Positions 8,353 through 17,301 of a stretch of DNA of 64,000 nucleotides are shown piece after piece. Under the pieces are notes generated by a model. The model made no database searches. It saw only the letters and a program-made list of their open reading frames with translations, and had not been told where the DNA came from. Source of the stretch: Candidatus Lindowbacteria bacterium RIFCSPLOWO2_12_FULL_62_27 (GTDB lineage: Bacteria > Lindowbacteria > 2-12-FULL-62-27). The position numbers were made by a program, and so were the translations under genes. Location: assembly GCA_001784175.1 (NCBI GenBank), contig MFPR01000033.1:62573-126572 (forward strand). Direction: 5' to 3'. Position 1 is the stretch's first letter, and every line of letters starts with the position of its first letter.

Positions 8353-9921
8353 TCATTCCACCGTCGCCAGTTTGGAGACCAGCCAGTACCGCTTTCCGGT
8401 TGTTGGAAATCCCCGGACGTTGGCGACGTCTTCGATGGTCTTGAAGGGACCGTTCTTCTGCCGGTGGTCGAGCAGCTCGGCCAGTTCCTTCCACGGATTG
8501 TTCGTAGCGTGAACATTGTATAGTTGAACAAAGACGGCCTTGAGTTCCGCTTCCGTGGCCGTGTTGATGTTGATCTTCTTTCTCTTCGGCAGCGCCTCCT
8601 TGGGCGGCCCGGCGCGGGCGATGGATCTTAGGGCCTCCAGATTCTCGGGTCTCATGCCCGGCATCATGAAGAGTTCGTCGACGCGGGCGAAGGGGCCGGC
8701 CATTTCACGGAGGATGACGATCTGCCGGGCAGTATAGGGATTGAGAGGCTCAAGGTCCGCCAGGGCTTTTTCGGAGGCCTCGTTGATGTTCACAAGCGAG
8801 GTGTCGCCTGACTCGATCCATCGGGGCTCAACGGGGCCGGCCGGCGTTGGGTCGGCGTCGGAGACGCCGACACTTGGGGCGCCGGAGGCGCTGATCCGTG
8901 ACGCCGGCACTTGGGGCCTCGGAGAGGCTGATCCAGAGACGCCGGCATCACGCGCCGATACGAGCCGCCATCCACCCCACACCAGGGCCGCAAGGACGAC
9001 GACGACGGCCAATCCGGCCGCCATGACAGGGATGCCGCGCGGGGTGAGCGCGCGCGCGGGCGACGGCGTCTGCGAGACGGCCACGGGTTGGCCCGGTGGT
9101 CCCGCACTATCCTCCAGGATTTCCGCGACCTGCCGGTACCTGGCGCCGATCCGCCGCTGGAGACATTTGCGGATGATGCTCACCGACCGCGGGGACAGGC
9201 TGGGATTCAGGGCGCCGACATCGGGCGGATCGAACCGCGGGTCCAGGATTTTCCGGATGACGGCGGGATTCGTTTCTCCCTCAAACGGAAGTTGTCCTGA
9301 CGCCAGTTGATACCCGAGAACGCCGAGCGACCAGATGTCGGCGGATTCGGTCACGTTCTTGGACGAGTCGATCTGTTCCGGCGCCGAATAATGGGGCGTG
9401 CCGAGAATCTGGCCGGTCAGGGTAAAGTGCGCCTCCTGAACCATTTTCGAAAGGCCGAAATCCGTGATGCGGATTTGACCGTCGGCCAGCACGATGATGT
9501 TTCCCGCCGTCAGGTCCCGGTGCAGGACACCCTGTCGATGCGCGGCGGCGACGCCCTCGCATATCTTCGCGAACAGGCCCCGCCACTCGTCGTCGCCGGG
9601 CAGGCCGGCCCGACGGGCCAGCCAAGTCCGCATATCCGCGCCTTCGATCCATTCCATCGCGAGAAAATACCGGCCGGCGTCCATGCCGAAATGGTAGGCG
9701 CGCGGGATCATCTCATGCGAAAGGGTCAGATAGACGCGCGCCTCGCGCCGGAATCGCTCGACAAATTCCTGCCGGTCGCTGAACGACTCCGGAAGAACCT
9801 TCACAGCCACCACCTTGCCGTCCTCCGGGTCCTCCGCGCGGTAGACCGTGCCCATGCCGCCGCTGGCGACGACCGACTGAATCTTGAACCGGCCGATCCA
9901 TTTGGGGGTGCCGGCGGTCAT
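8353..9921 (-). CDS. Transmembrane Ser/Thr kinase with two extracytoplasmic HhH units, no zinc ribbon
   Basis: The 522-residue protein has a kinase domain at about 9-270 (VAVK Lys41, HRDLTAGN 135-141 with Thr in place of the catalytic-loop Lys, DFG 154-156, SAPEQ) and a membrane helix at about 297-315. A low-complexity linker at about 322-366 is almost wholly encoded by two tandem copies of the two-hairpin repeat. HhH-like units follow at about 376-437 and 448-518, ending in KRYWLVSKLATVE. It lacks the RYxL module and zinc ribbon, so together with 9918-11759 it forms a second kinase subtype (PEDG..VAVKVLPE, CLQRR). It overlaps the upstream kinase by 4 nt (ATGA) and converges with the plus-strand kinase ending at 8319. 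Confidence 0.92.
   Translation of the reverse strand: MTAGTPKWIGRFKIQSVVASGGMGTVYRAEDPEDGKVVAVKVLPESFSDRQEFVERFRREARVYLTLSHEMIPRAYHFGMDAGRYFLAMEWIEGADMRTWLARRAGLPGDDEWRGLFAKICEGVAAAHRQGVLHRDLTAGNIIVLADGQIRITDFGLSKMVQEAHFTLTGQILGTPHYSAPEQIDSSKNVTESADIWSLGVLGYQLASGQLPFEGETNPAVIRKILDPRFDPPDVGALNPSLSPRSVSIIRKCLQRRIGARYRQVAEILEDSAGPPGQPVAVSQTPSPARALTPRGIPVMAAGLAVVVVLAALVWGGWRLVSARDAGVSGSASPRPQVPASRISASGAPSVGVSDADPTPAGPVEPRWIESGDTSLVNINEASEKALADLEPLNPYTARQIVILREMAGPFARVDELFMMPGMRPENLEALRSIARAGPPKEALPKRKKININTATEAELKAVFVQLYNVHATNNPWKELAELLDHRQKNGPFKTIEDVANVRGFPTTGKRYWLVSKLATVE
8833..8946 (-). repeat. Tandem pair of two-hairpin GC-rich elements, copies C1 and C2
   Basis: Two copies lie head to tail on the minus strand inside the kinase linker. 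C1 is read A-P-S-V-G-V-S-D-A-D, while C2 is read R-P-Q-V-P-A-S, so the two neighbours are translated in different frames. Confidence 0.7.
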
Positions 9922-11759
9922 TTCGAGAACACCTGGATCTGCCGCTCGAATTCCTCGCCGGACATGCGGGGGATGCCCATCTCCATGGCTTTTTGCAATC
10001 GCGGAGATCCATCGTCCACGCCGGCGCCGACAACAACCAATTTCACATTTTTTGAAATAGCCCCGCCGCCGCCCTTTGAGTATAAAGCGCCGAGGGCCTT
10101 CAATCGCTCGCCGGCCTGCTCCTGAGTCAGCCTTGGGAGCTGTCCCACAATCACGACGCGCTTCTCCTTGAACGGATTCTCGCCCTTGAGCGCCTGAACG
10201 ATGAATTTCGCAGTCGCCTCGAATTCGTCGTCCGAAAGGACCGGCGCGGCGCCCATCAGCGGGATCTCCTCGTCCAGGCGGATCCAGTTCGGACGATGGC
10301 GCTTCTTTGCGGGAATTTCCACCACTTTGGGCAACCGAAAGACGCGGAGAACGATCGCGTGGAGAGGATTACTCACTTCTTTGGCGTGCTTCAACGCGTA
10401 ATCGAGATCGTGCGCCATCCAAGGATCCATCCGCCGGATTTCGGCCTCGCCGATCTTGACGTTGAGGACGGAAAGCGCAACGTATTGGATGGGTACGATG
10501 TCTTTGCCGTAGGCCGCCACCGGCGGGACTTTTCCGGGTTTGAGTTCGAATCCCTCAATCGGCGACACTGCCGGATACAGGAACAAAACTTTCCCGGGCT
10601 TCACGCCTCCCGTCATGCCGCGGAGCGCGAGGACCGTTCGGCCGGCCCCCAGCGCCGCGGCATGGCGCGGGTCGAAGAGAAGGGCGCTCGATGAGGAGGC
10701 GGGGAGTTTGTAGGATCGGAAATCTGACGGGGGAGCCCATACCGGATTGTCCGTGGCCGAAGTGACTCCGTCCTCGGCGGCAGGCGCGTCTTCAAGGTCG
10801 ACGGCGGGGCCTCGGCCCTGCCACCACCAGCCGAGACCGGCAAGGATCACCAAGCCGGTGGCCGCCGCAATGATCCGCGAAACCAGCCGGCGCCGCCCGG
10901 CCGCGGAGGCGCGCCGGGCCACCGGCTCGGAGGGGTCGCCCTTCAAATCCTCCGCGATCTCCCAAGCCTGCGCGTATCGCCGGTCCGGATCGCGTTCGAG
11001 ACATTTTCGAATGACGCTTTCCGCCAGGACCGACAGTTTCGGATTCAGGCTCCGGGGCGGCGGCGCCTGACAGGCCGGATCCAGAATTTTCTTGATCACC
11101 TCGGCGCTCGTGGCGCCGTCGAAGGGCCGGCGGAGCGTCGCCATCTGGTATCCGAGCACGCCGAGAGACCAGAGGTCCGCCTGCGCGGTCACGTCTTTCG
11201 TCGATTCGATCTGTTCCGGCGCCATATAGTGCGGCGTGCCGAGAATCTCGCCGGTCACCGTGAAATGCTCCTCACGGACCATGGTCGAGAGACCAAAATC
11301 GGTGATCCGGACGTTGCCGTCCGGCATCAGGATCACGTTGCCGTCCGTCAGGTCGCGGTGCAAAATCCCCTGGGCGTGCGCCGCCGCCAGGCCGTGGGCG
11401 ATCTTTGCGAAAATCGAAAGCCACGGCCCGTTGTCCGGAAGGTCGGTCTGCTGGGGCAGCCAGGCGCGCAGACTCTTGCCGTCGATCCATTCCATCGCCA
11501 TGTAATACCGGCTGCCTTCCATCCCAAAGTCATATATTTTCGGGATCGCCTCGTGCGACAGGCTCATCCCGATCCGCGCCTCACGCTTGAACCGCTCCAC
11601 AAACGACTCCTGCCGCCCGAAGGCCTCCGGTAAAACCTTGATCGCCACCACTGTCCCGTCCTCCGGATCCTCCCCGCGGTAGACCGTCGCCATCCCACCG
11701 GTCGCGGCGACGGACAGCACGCGGAACTTGCCGATCTTTTCAGGCGATGGCGCGGTCAT
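9918..11759 (-). CDS. Transmembrane Ser/Thr kinase with a novel extracytoplasmic domain and C-terminal BRCT domain
   Basis: The 613-residue protein has a kinase domain at about 9-272 (VAIK Lys41, HRDLTDGN, DFG 154-156), a membrane helix about 294-313, and then two extracytoplasmic domains. Residues about 365-525 form a domain also found in the kinase at 17302-18840, marked by KPGK..LYP, RRMDPW, RVFRLP, VEIPA and PVLSDDEF. Residues about 532-611 look like a DNA-ligase-type BRCT domain: KRVVIVGQLPRLTQEQA, the GA..S..VKLVVVG core, then KAMEMGIPRMSGEEF. BRCT domains bind DNA ends or phosphopeptides and are normally cytoplasmic, so this placement is odd. The gene overlaps both neighbours by 4 nt. 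Confidence 0.9.
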   Translation of the reverse strand: MTAPSPEKIGKFRVLSVAATGGMATVYRGEDPEDGTVVAIKVLPEAFGRQESFVERFKREARIGMSLSHEAIPKIYDFGMEGSRYYMAMEWIDGKSLRAWLPQQTDLPDNGPWLSIFAKIAHGLAAAHAQGILHRDLTDGNVILMPDGNVRITDFGLSTMVREEHFTVTGEILGTPHYMAPEQIESTKDVTAQADLWSLGVLGYQMATLRRPFDGATSAEVIKKILDPACQAPPPRSLNPKLSVLAESVIRKCLERDPDRRYAQAWEIAEDLKGDPSEPVARRASAAGRRRLVSRIIAAATGLVILAGLGWWWQGRGPAVDLEDAPAAEDGVTSATDNPVWAPPSDFRSYKLPASSSSALLFDPRHAAALGAGRTVLALRGMTGGVKPGKVLFLYPAVSPIEGFELKPGKVPPVAAYGKDIVPIQYVALSVLNVKIGEAEIRRMDPWMAHDLDYALKHAKEVSNPLHAIVLRVFRLPKVVEIPAKKRHRPNWIRLDEEIPLMGAAPVLSDDEFEATAKFIVQALKGENPFKEKRVVIVGQLPRLTQEQAGERLKALGALYSKGGGGAISKNVKLVVVGAGVDDGSPRLQKAMEMGIPRMSGEEFERQIQVFSK

Positions 11760-12553
11760 TGGAGGAGGTGAAAGGCGTTTTTATAGGGCGTGATGTCCAA
11801 CGACCAGTCGCTGGTGCGCAGGAACACGCGGGTTCCATCCGGTCTGAAGGCTGCAGCCCGTGTGGAACCTGTGCCGGATCCCTTTGGCAAGCCTTCGATG
11901 ACCTCCGGCGACAAGATTTTTCCTGGAACCACGAACAGGTCGCCGGACTCTTCATGGTCGATGACTACAAAGTAGGGTCCGAAGGCCGCGAGCGCATGAG
12001 AGATGCCCGTACTTAAACTGACAAAGTTTCGATTCTTCGCCCGGACCGTCGTACGATAGACATAACATTTACCATCCCCGACCTCATACGTTCTTGCATT
12101 TCCGCCGATTCGCCCTTCCACAAGAATCCGGTCAATCCTGACATCGAATTTTGCCGCGAAACGCAGATCGTCGTCGGACATCTCTTTCCTGCGGTACGTC
12201 GGCTTCTCCGACGGATGCGCGACCGGCGCGTCATCGCCGGACCCCCCTTCATCCCCCCTTGTAAAGGGGGGAACGAGGGGGGTTGACCCATTTTCCTGCA
12301 CCGGGTTTCCGCCTCCTCCGGCGTCAGGACGCGCGGCCCAGCCGATGACGGCGCCGGCCGCGAAAAAGCCAGCGAGGAGCGCCGCCGCCGTAGATGCCCG
12401 GATTTTTCGCCGCCGAACTCCAATCTGGACGCTGCTGCTGATTCCCTCCCACACGGCGCCCGCCAGTTCCGCCGCGCTCCACGCGCCGCAGGCGGGACAC
12501 GCGTGGCCGGGTTGGACATCGCCGTGACCGCAGGTGTTGCAGGATGAACTCAT
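11756..12553 (-). CDS. Zinc-ribbon membrane protein of unknown function
   Basis: The ATG at 12553 is chosen (265 residues). The upstream frame extension would be encoded by a dispersed repeat. An N-terminal zinc ribbon (C5xxC8 ... C19xxC22) is followed by a membrane helix at about 53-73 and an extracytoplasmic domain of about 190 residues that I do not recognise. The first part of that linker (about 89-104) is encoded by a C-rich/G-rich dispersed repeat, so the repeat has entered the coding region in frame. It lies between two kinases, with an ATGA overlap to the downstream one. Its topology matches the kinase-less proteins at 23607, 25641 and 26400, so it may be a partner of the kinase ending at 12642. 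Confidence 0.75.
   Translation of the reverse strand: MSSSCNTCGHGDVQPGHACPACGAWSAAELAGAVWEGISSSVQIGVRRRKIRASTAAALLAGFFAAGAVIGWAARPDAGGGGNPVQENGSTPLVPPFTRGDEGGSGDDAPVAHPSEKPTYRRKEMSDDDLRFAAKFDVRIDRILVEGRIGGNARTYEVGDGKCYVYRTTVRAKNRNFVSLSTGISHALAAFGPYFVVIDHEESGDLFVVPGKILSPEVIEGLPKGSGTGSTRAAAFRPDGTRVFLRTSDWSLDITPYKNAFHLLQ
12239..12286. repeat. Dispersed C-run/G-run inverted repeat inside a coding region
   Basis: CCCCCCTT and AAGGGGGG arms around a GTA centre, followed by a GAGGGGGGTT arm, form a nested inverted repeat of a type usually found between genes. Here it is translated in frame (GSTPLVPPFTRGDEGG). Confidence 0.6.
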
Positions 12554-12571
12554 GGGATTAAACCAACGGCA

Positions 12572-12603
12572 TCTGGACCCCCGCTTTCGCGGGGGTGACG
12601 GGC
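12572..12603. repeat. CCCGCGAAAGCGGG-type dispersed inverted repeat
   Basis: The palindrome CCCCCGCTTTCGCGGGGG, flanked by TCTGGA and TGACG, is the same family as the copy at 44026 in reverse orientation. It lies between the kinase stop at 12642 and the zinc-ribbon gene start at 12553. Confidence 0.7.
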
Positions 12604-12641
12604 TTTGCATATGTAAAGAAGCGTTGGATACACTGGACACC

Positions 12642-13853
12642 TCATTCCCCTTCACCGCCCGGTTCCTCTCTCACCTCAGGCGGCAGCCGGCTTTCATCCG
12701 TCGTCTGCACAGGCCCAACCGCCTGGAGATTTGAAACGGGGTGCGCAATCCAACCACTGCCAACTCCTGCGGCGAGGGCGGCCGCCCACGCCATCATCCA
12801 TTTCGCCGGGACCCGCCGCCGCCCGGCCGCCGGATACGGCGATTTCTCATCCGCCGAGCAGGAAAGGCTGAGATTTCGCCCGTCGATCTCGGCCTCCATC
12901 ACGCCGGATCGGCCCAGCCGGCCGCGCCGTACGACCCGGCCCATCTTGCCTCCGAGATGTTCGTGCACAAAGACTTCGCCCCGAACATACTCTCGATTCG
13001 GATCGTAGACGAACGAGCGGGGGATTGGATCGGGCGAATCGAAATCGGCCACGAGTTCATCGCACGACGAATACCGGCCCGCCGGATCTCTGCAGAGACA
13101 CCGGAGGACCAGCAGATTCCATTTCAGATGCGGGCCGGCACCGCCCTCCAGCGGGGCTTTGAGGGCGTGCCGGGGATTGAGGATCGACGAAACGATCGTG
13201 GCGATGTTTTTGGAGGGAAACGGCAATGTTCCCGTCAGCGTTTCGTACAGGACGGCGCCCAAAGACCAGATGTCCGTCCGCGCGTCGATCGGGCTGCCCG
13301 TTTCGAACTGCTCGGGCGCCATGTAGGCCGGCGTGCCGAAATGCTGGCCGGTCATGGCGAGGGTCATTTCGTCGACCAGCCGGGATATCCCGAAGTCGAT
13401 GACTTTCACGTGGCCCGCGTCTGTCACGATGATGTTTTTCGACGAGATGTCCCTGTGAATGATCCCGAGGCCGTGCGCATGTCCGAGCACCCCCGCGACG
13501 CCCCGCAGAACCTTTTCCGCAAGTTCCACGCCAAGGCTCGATGTGCCGTTGGCCAGGACCCATTCGAGCGGGCGGCCTTCAAAATACTCCATCGTCACGT
13601 ATCGCTTGCCGTCGATCTCGCCGTCTCCGTAAATCGTCGGCACGCCCTCGTGCGACAGCCGGCCAAGCGACGCGCATTCGCGCTTGAACCGCTCCCGCCA
13701 CTGCTTGTTCCTGGAGATGTGCTCCGGCAGGATTTTCAGCGCGACTTGCCGGCCGCCGCGCGACGGGTCCTCCGCCAGATAGACCTTGCCCGTCCCCCCG
13801 TGCCCGATCTCGCGAATGAGCTTGAACGTGCCGAAGAATTCGGTGCTCAACAT
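12642..13853 (-). CDS. Transmembrane Ser/Thr kinase with a short extracytoplasmic tail
   Basis: The 403-residue protein has a kinase domain at about 8-275 with an altered glycine loop (GHGGTG), VALK Lys, HRDISSKN (Ser for the usual Lys), DFG and APEQF. A variant of the juxtamembrane module follows (NREYVRGEVFVHEHLG..GRVVRRGRLG). A membrane helix lies at about 352-370, and only about 30 polar residues remain outside. The missing sensor may be supplied by the zinc-ribbon membrane protein encoded next, or it may have been lost, since a dispersed repeat lies 39 bp past the stop. It follows the small gene by 9 nt. Confidence 0.9.
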   Translation of the reverse strand: MLSTEFFGTFKLIREIGHGGTGKVYLAEDPSRGGRQVALKILPEHISRNKQWRERFKRECASLGRLSHEGVPTIYGDGEIDGKRYVTMEYFEGRPLEWVLANGTSSLGVELAEKVLRGVAGVLGHAHGLGIIHRDISSKNIIVTDAGHVKVIDFGISRLVDEMTLAMTGQHFGTPAYMAPEQFETGSPIDARTDIWSLGAVLYETLTGTLPFPSKNIATIVSSILNPRHALKAPLEGGAGPHLKWNLLVLRCLCRDPAGRYSSCDELVADFDSPDPIPRSFVYDPNREYVRGEVFVHEHLGGKMGRVVRRGRLGRSGVMEAEIDGRNLSLSCSADEKSPYPAAGRRRVPAKWMMAWAAALAAGVGSGWIAHPVSNLQAVGPVQTTDESRLPPEVREEPGGEGE

Positions 13854-13862
13854 GGATGGGTC

Positions 13863-14249
13863 CTACACCCGCGCGAATTCCTTGAGGAGGACGACGAAAT
13901 TTTCGCCGACCTTGGACATTTTCTGCACCTGGTAGTCTTTCGCCCGGTACCGCACGATGTCGTAGAGATCGACGCCGGCGTCCTTGCGGAGGGTGAGTCG
14001 GACGGTGTTGGTTTTGAGGTCCTCGATTTTGACGGTGTCGGCCGTGGAAATCTCATCTGTGAGCGGCTGGCCCATGATTTCCCTCCGGATGCGCTTGGCA
14101 ACGTGCGCGCTGAATCCGCGGTCCCTCATTATTTTTTCAATGTCTTCGGGAGGCGTCTGTTTCTCGCGCAGCGCCTTGCCGTCCGCCACGGCCTTCTGCA
14201 TCAACTTCAGAATGGCACCCGCCATCATCGTTTCGTCACCGTACGGCAT
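13863..14249 (-). CDS. Small kinase-associated protein, paralogue 3
   Basis: This 128-residue protein is clearly paralogous to 4193-4585: MPYGDETMMAGAILKLM against MAYGDQTLLAGTVLKLV, then GFSAHVAKRI, and NTVRLTLRKDAGVDLYDIVRY in the C-terminal half. The ATG at 14249 matches the paralogue start; the frame extends upstream by 12 codons, but that part lies in the promoter. A -10 box ends 7 nt before the ATG, so the mRNA is probably leaderless. As at 4585, it is the first gene of a kinase operon, which argues for a conserved functional pairing. Confidence 0.75.
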   Translation of the reverse strand: MPYGDETMMAGAILKLMQKAVADGKALREKQTPPEDIEKIMRDRGFSAHVAKRIRREIMGQPLTDEISTADTVKIEDLKTNTVRLTLRKDAGVDLYDIVRYRAKDYQVQKMSKVGENFVVLLKEFARV

Positions 14250-14256
14250 GCATCCG

Positions 14257-14285
14257 ACAATAGATGTGCGGCGCCGGTTTTGCAA
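14257..14285 (-). promoter_or_regulatory. Promoter of the small-kinase operon, probably giving a leaderless mRNA
   Basis: On the minus strand TTGCAA (14285-14280), a 17-nt spacer and TATTGT (14262-14257) lie 7 nt before the ATG at 14249. Confidence 0.5.
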
Positions 14286-14320
14286 TGGATTTTTTCGTGG
14301 CGCAAAGATATATAGGAGCG

Positions 14321-17293
14321 GTGGCCACAGGACAGGTGAAGCAAGAGACGTCGAGTTCGGCCGGACCGGTCGTGATGTTCGACGCCGAGTTCCGGCTCGG
14401 TCTTCAGCGCCTCCTGGCTCTGCTTGGCGACCGGGAGTCTTTTTCCATCGTCCAGGCGGATCTGGGGGACGAGGACCCTCAGATCCGGGCCGGCGCGATC
14501 CGGCTGATCGGCGAGCTGGGGCTGTCGGAGTACCTGCCCAACATCCTCGACCGGCTTCAGAAAATCTACGGAAAACAGCAAAGCCAGAAAGAGCTGCCGT
14601 TCACCGTCGCGGTCTTCAGCGCCCTTAAAAAGATCGGCACCACGGAAATCGCGGAGGAGTTGTCACGCCGGTTCGAGCAGTTGCCGGAGTATTTGAGATT
14701 GCCGGCGCTCTACGTGATCGCCGCGCACGGCGCCGGCAGCGAGCCGATCGACCGATTTTTTCAGGGACTCCTTCGGCCGGACACGCCGCATCCCGATCTT
14801 CGACCCGACGCCATCGAGCTGTACGGCGCGCTGGTCGCCAGAGAGCCTGGCCCGGCCCTCGCGATGTTCCGTTCGGCGCTGACGGAAGGGAATCCCGATG
14901 TGTCGCGCGCGGCCGCAGCCGCCCTCGCCGGCCTCTTGGCCGAACGCGTTTTCGAAATTTCCGACTGGCCGCGACTTCCGTCCGGCCTCCAGGCGCAGAT
15001 CCTTCGGATCGCGCCCTCCGTGCCGGCGGCGGCGCTGGGGGAGGCGATGAAGTCCGAACACATAGAGGTGAAGCAGGAGGCGGTGACCCGGATCCTGAGC
15101 GCGGCGGAACCGCCCCACGCCATCCTCGACGTCATCCGCATCTTCAGCGCCGAATCCGAGTGGGACACGGTCGGCGCGGACGCCCTGGCCTCGACGCTCG
15201 CGCGATGGTACTCGACGGGCCAGGGACGGCTGGCGCTGGTTCAGATGTTTTCCTACATCCTGCGGCGCCAGACGGGCGTATTGGAGAAATTCCTGCCGAC
15301 CCCCGGCGCCATCCTGGCCGACATCGACCGCCTCATCGCACGCCTGCGGCGCGCCCTTTTGCGCACCGGATCGCCCCGGATGGCGAACGCCCTCGCGGAT
15401 GCGCTGATCGGGAAAGCGGCGCCGGCCGGCGTCATCGACCTCGTGGACGGCTTGCTGTCGCTGTATCCCAGGGAAAAAGAGCTTCGCGCGACGGTCGAAG
15501 AGCTTCTCGGCATCCCGGACGAGCGGACACGAAAACGAATTGCGTCGGAAGTGAGGCAGATTCCGGCCGGGGCGTTCATCCCGCTCAAGAAGATTTTGAA
15601 AATCCTCCCGCCCCTCAAGGAACCGTCGCTGAATCCCACGCTGAAAATCATCCGCGACCTGTCCCGCGCCCACTCCGACGCCGAACTCGAATGGCTGGCC
15701 GTCACGCACCTCGCGGGCTGTGGCGATCCGTCCGCGGCCGGCGCCGTCTGCGACGCGGCGCTCAGGGGCGTCGCCGAATCCGGCGACGGCGAGTCGCACC
15801 GCGGCCTTGACGTTTCGGTGTGGCTCCGGACCCTGTCGATGGATACGGCGCCCGCACGGATTCGAGAGACGTTGCTGGCCATCATCCGCCGGACATCCCA
15901 GCCGGATACGTTTCGGGCCGCGGTGGAACTCTTGAGCGTCAAAAACGATCCGCAGGTGTCCAGCGCCCTCATGGAACGTCTGCCGGACTTGGTGGGCACG
16001 CTGCGATTCACGGCCATCCAAGCCATCGGCCGCATGGGCGACCGGGTCCATCTGCCTGTCTTTTTGGCGGAACTTTCGGCGGACCGGCAGGAGCGGCAAC
16101 TGGCAGGCCTGTTGGGGCTGGAGAAACTTCTTGACGCCAATCCCGATCTTCCGCCGAACACCGTGAGCACGCCGCTCTATGAGTTGAATCGTTGCCCCGA
16201 TCTGACCATCCGGACAGCGGCGGTGGGACTCCTGGTCCGCCTGAACGATCCCAATCGCATGGACCTCGTGGCCGACATCGTGGCGGCGCCTCAGCCCGTC
16301 CCTGCGAGCGCCTACCGGCTCGTCTCCGCGCTCGCGCAAGAGAATATTTCGGAGGAGGACCGCACAAAATTATTCCGCGCCCTCCTCAGCCGGATCGGAA
16401 GAATGTCGGACGAGGATTCGGAGCCGATCGCCGACGCCTTCCGGGCCGTTCTGGCCGGCCGGCCCTTCGCGTCCCTCCTGCAGACGGAGCGGCAACGCGC
16501 GGACGAGGTGCAGGATTTGAGCGACCTGCTCCGGCGCCGGTCGGGCGCCCAAGCGGCGACCGATTTCAAAATATCCAAGTCCATCCAGCGCCGGTCAATC
16601 GCCTTCATCGACATCACCGGGTTTACGCCGCGCGCGTCCCGGCTCACGGCGATCGAGCTCGGCGTGTTCCTCGTTCAGGTCGAAGACGAGATTCTCCCCT
16701 ACATCAAGAAACACGAAGGCGCGCTGATCAAACGCCTGGGCGACGGATTCCTCGTTTCCTACCCGGGTTCGGTCCGGGCCCTGACCTCCGGCCTCGAGAT
16801 GCTGCAGTTTCTTGCCAGGAAAAATCAGCTCCTTCAGGAGGAGGACCGCGTCCGGCTGCGGATCGGCATCCACACCGGGGACGTGCTGGTCGCGCGGGAC
16901 GACGTTTTCGGCGACACCGTCAACGTGGCCGCGCGGGTGGAGGCGCTGGGCAAGCCCATGTGCGTCACGTTTACGGAGGACGTGTTCAGGGATCTGCCCG
17001 GCCGCAACCGTGTGATCGAGCCGCTGGGACCGACGAAGCTGAAAGGGAGGGACGAGCCGATCGAGATTTACCGGATCCGGCTCGACGTCATCTACGAGGC
17101 CCAGACCGACGCGATCCGCAAGGTCATGGCCATGCCGGACTGGATGCCGAAAATCAAAAAATTCAAGACCGACCTGGAGGAACGGTACCGGCGGCTGTCC
17201 GAAAAAATCGAGGAGGCCGAGCACATGGCCGAGCGCGGCGACTTCGCCCACGCCGAATCCCTCGTCATCGAGATCGAAAAGCAGATGCTGTAG
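14321..17293 (+). CDS. Alpha-solenoid (HEAT-like) protein with C-terminal class III nucleotide cyclase
   Basis: About 990 residues. The first 720 or so are helical repeats of HEAT type (for example DEDPQIRAGAIRLIGEL, NPDVSRAAAAALAGLL), probably a protein-interaction scaffold. A class III cyclase domain follows at about 760-920: FIDITGF with the first metal-binding Asp, KRLGDGFLVSY with the second, IGIHTGDVLVA and FGDTVNVAARVEA. The last 50 residues are a charged coiled coil. No membrane segment is seen. The start is uncertain: GTG 14321 is 6 nt after a TATATA box, but ATG 14264 or 14285 are also in frame. The next kinase starts 8 nt after the stop, so the two are probably co-transcribed. Confidence 0.88.
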   Translation: MATGQVKQETSSSAGPVVMFDAEFRLGLQRLLALLGDRESFSIVQADLGDEDPQIRAGAIRLIGELGLSEYLPNILDRLQKIYGKQQSQKELPFTVAVFSALKKIGTTEIAEELSRRFEQLPEYLRLPALYVIAAHGAGSEPIDRFFQGLLRPDTPHPDLRPDAIELYGALVAREPGPALAMFRSALTEGNPDVSRAAAAALAGLLAERVFEISDWPRLPSGLQAQILRIAPSVPAAALGEAMKSEHIEVKQEAVTRILSAAEPPHAILDVIRIFSAESEWDTVGADALASTLARWYSTGQGRLALVQMFSYILRRQTGVLEKFLPTPGAILADIDRLIARLRRALLRTGSPRMANALADALIGKAAPAGVIDLVDGLLSLYPREKELRATVEELLGIPDERTRKRIASEVRQIPAGAFIPLKKILKILPPLKEPSLNPTLKIIRDLSRAHSDAELEWLAVTHLAGCGDPSAAGAVCDAALRGVAESGDGESHRGLDVSVWLRTLSMDTAPARIRETLLAIIRRTSQPDTFRAAVELLSVKNDPQVSSALMERLPDLVGTLRFTAIQAIGRMGDRVHLPVFLAELSADRQERQLAGLLGLEKLLDANPDLPPNTVSTPLYELNRCPDLTIRTAAVGLLVRLNDPNRMDLVADIVAAPQPVPASAYRLVSALAQENISEEDRTKLFRALLSRIGRMSDEDSEPIADAFRAVLAGRPFASLLQTERQRADEVQDLSDLLRRRSGAQAATDFKISKSIQRRSIAFIDITGFTPRASRLTAIELGVFLVQVEDEILPYIKKHEGALIKRLGDGFLVSYPGSVRALTSGLEMLQFLARKNQLLQEEDRVRLRIGIHTGDVLVARDDVFGDTVNVAARVEALGKPMCVTFTEDVFRDLPGRNRVIEPLGPTKLKGRDEPIEIYRIRLDVIYEAQTDAIRKVMAMPDWMPKIKKFKTDLEERYRRLSEKIEEAEHMAERGDFAHAESLVIEIEKQML

Positions 17294-17301
17294 AGCGTTC
17301 C

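Noticed and set aside
14663-16339. Minus-strand open frame of 558 codons opposite the HEAT-cyclase gene
   Set aside because: Antisense shadow; composition is Arg/Gly-rich and the plus-strand frame has clear repeats and a cyclase domain.
16192-17301. N-terminal extension of the kinase at 17302 by 370 codons
   Set aside because: The extension is an out-of-frame reading of the cyclase gene; the kinase glycine loop starts normally just after the ATG at 17302.
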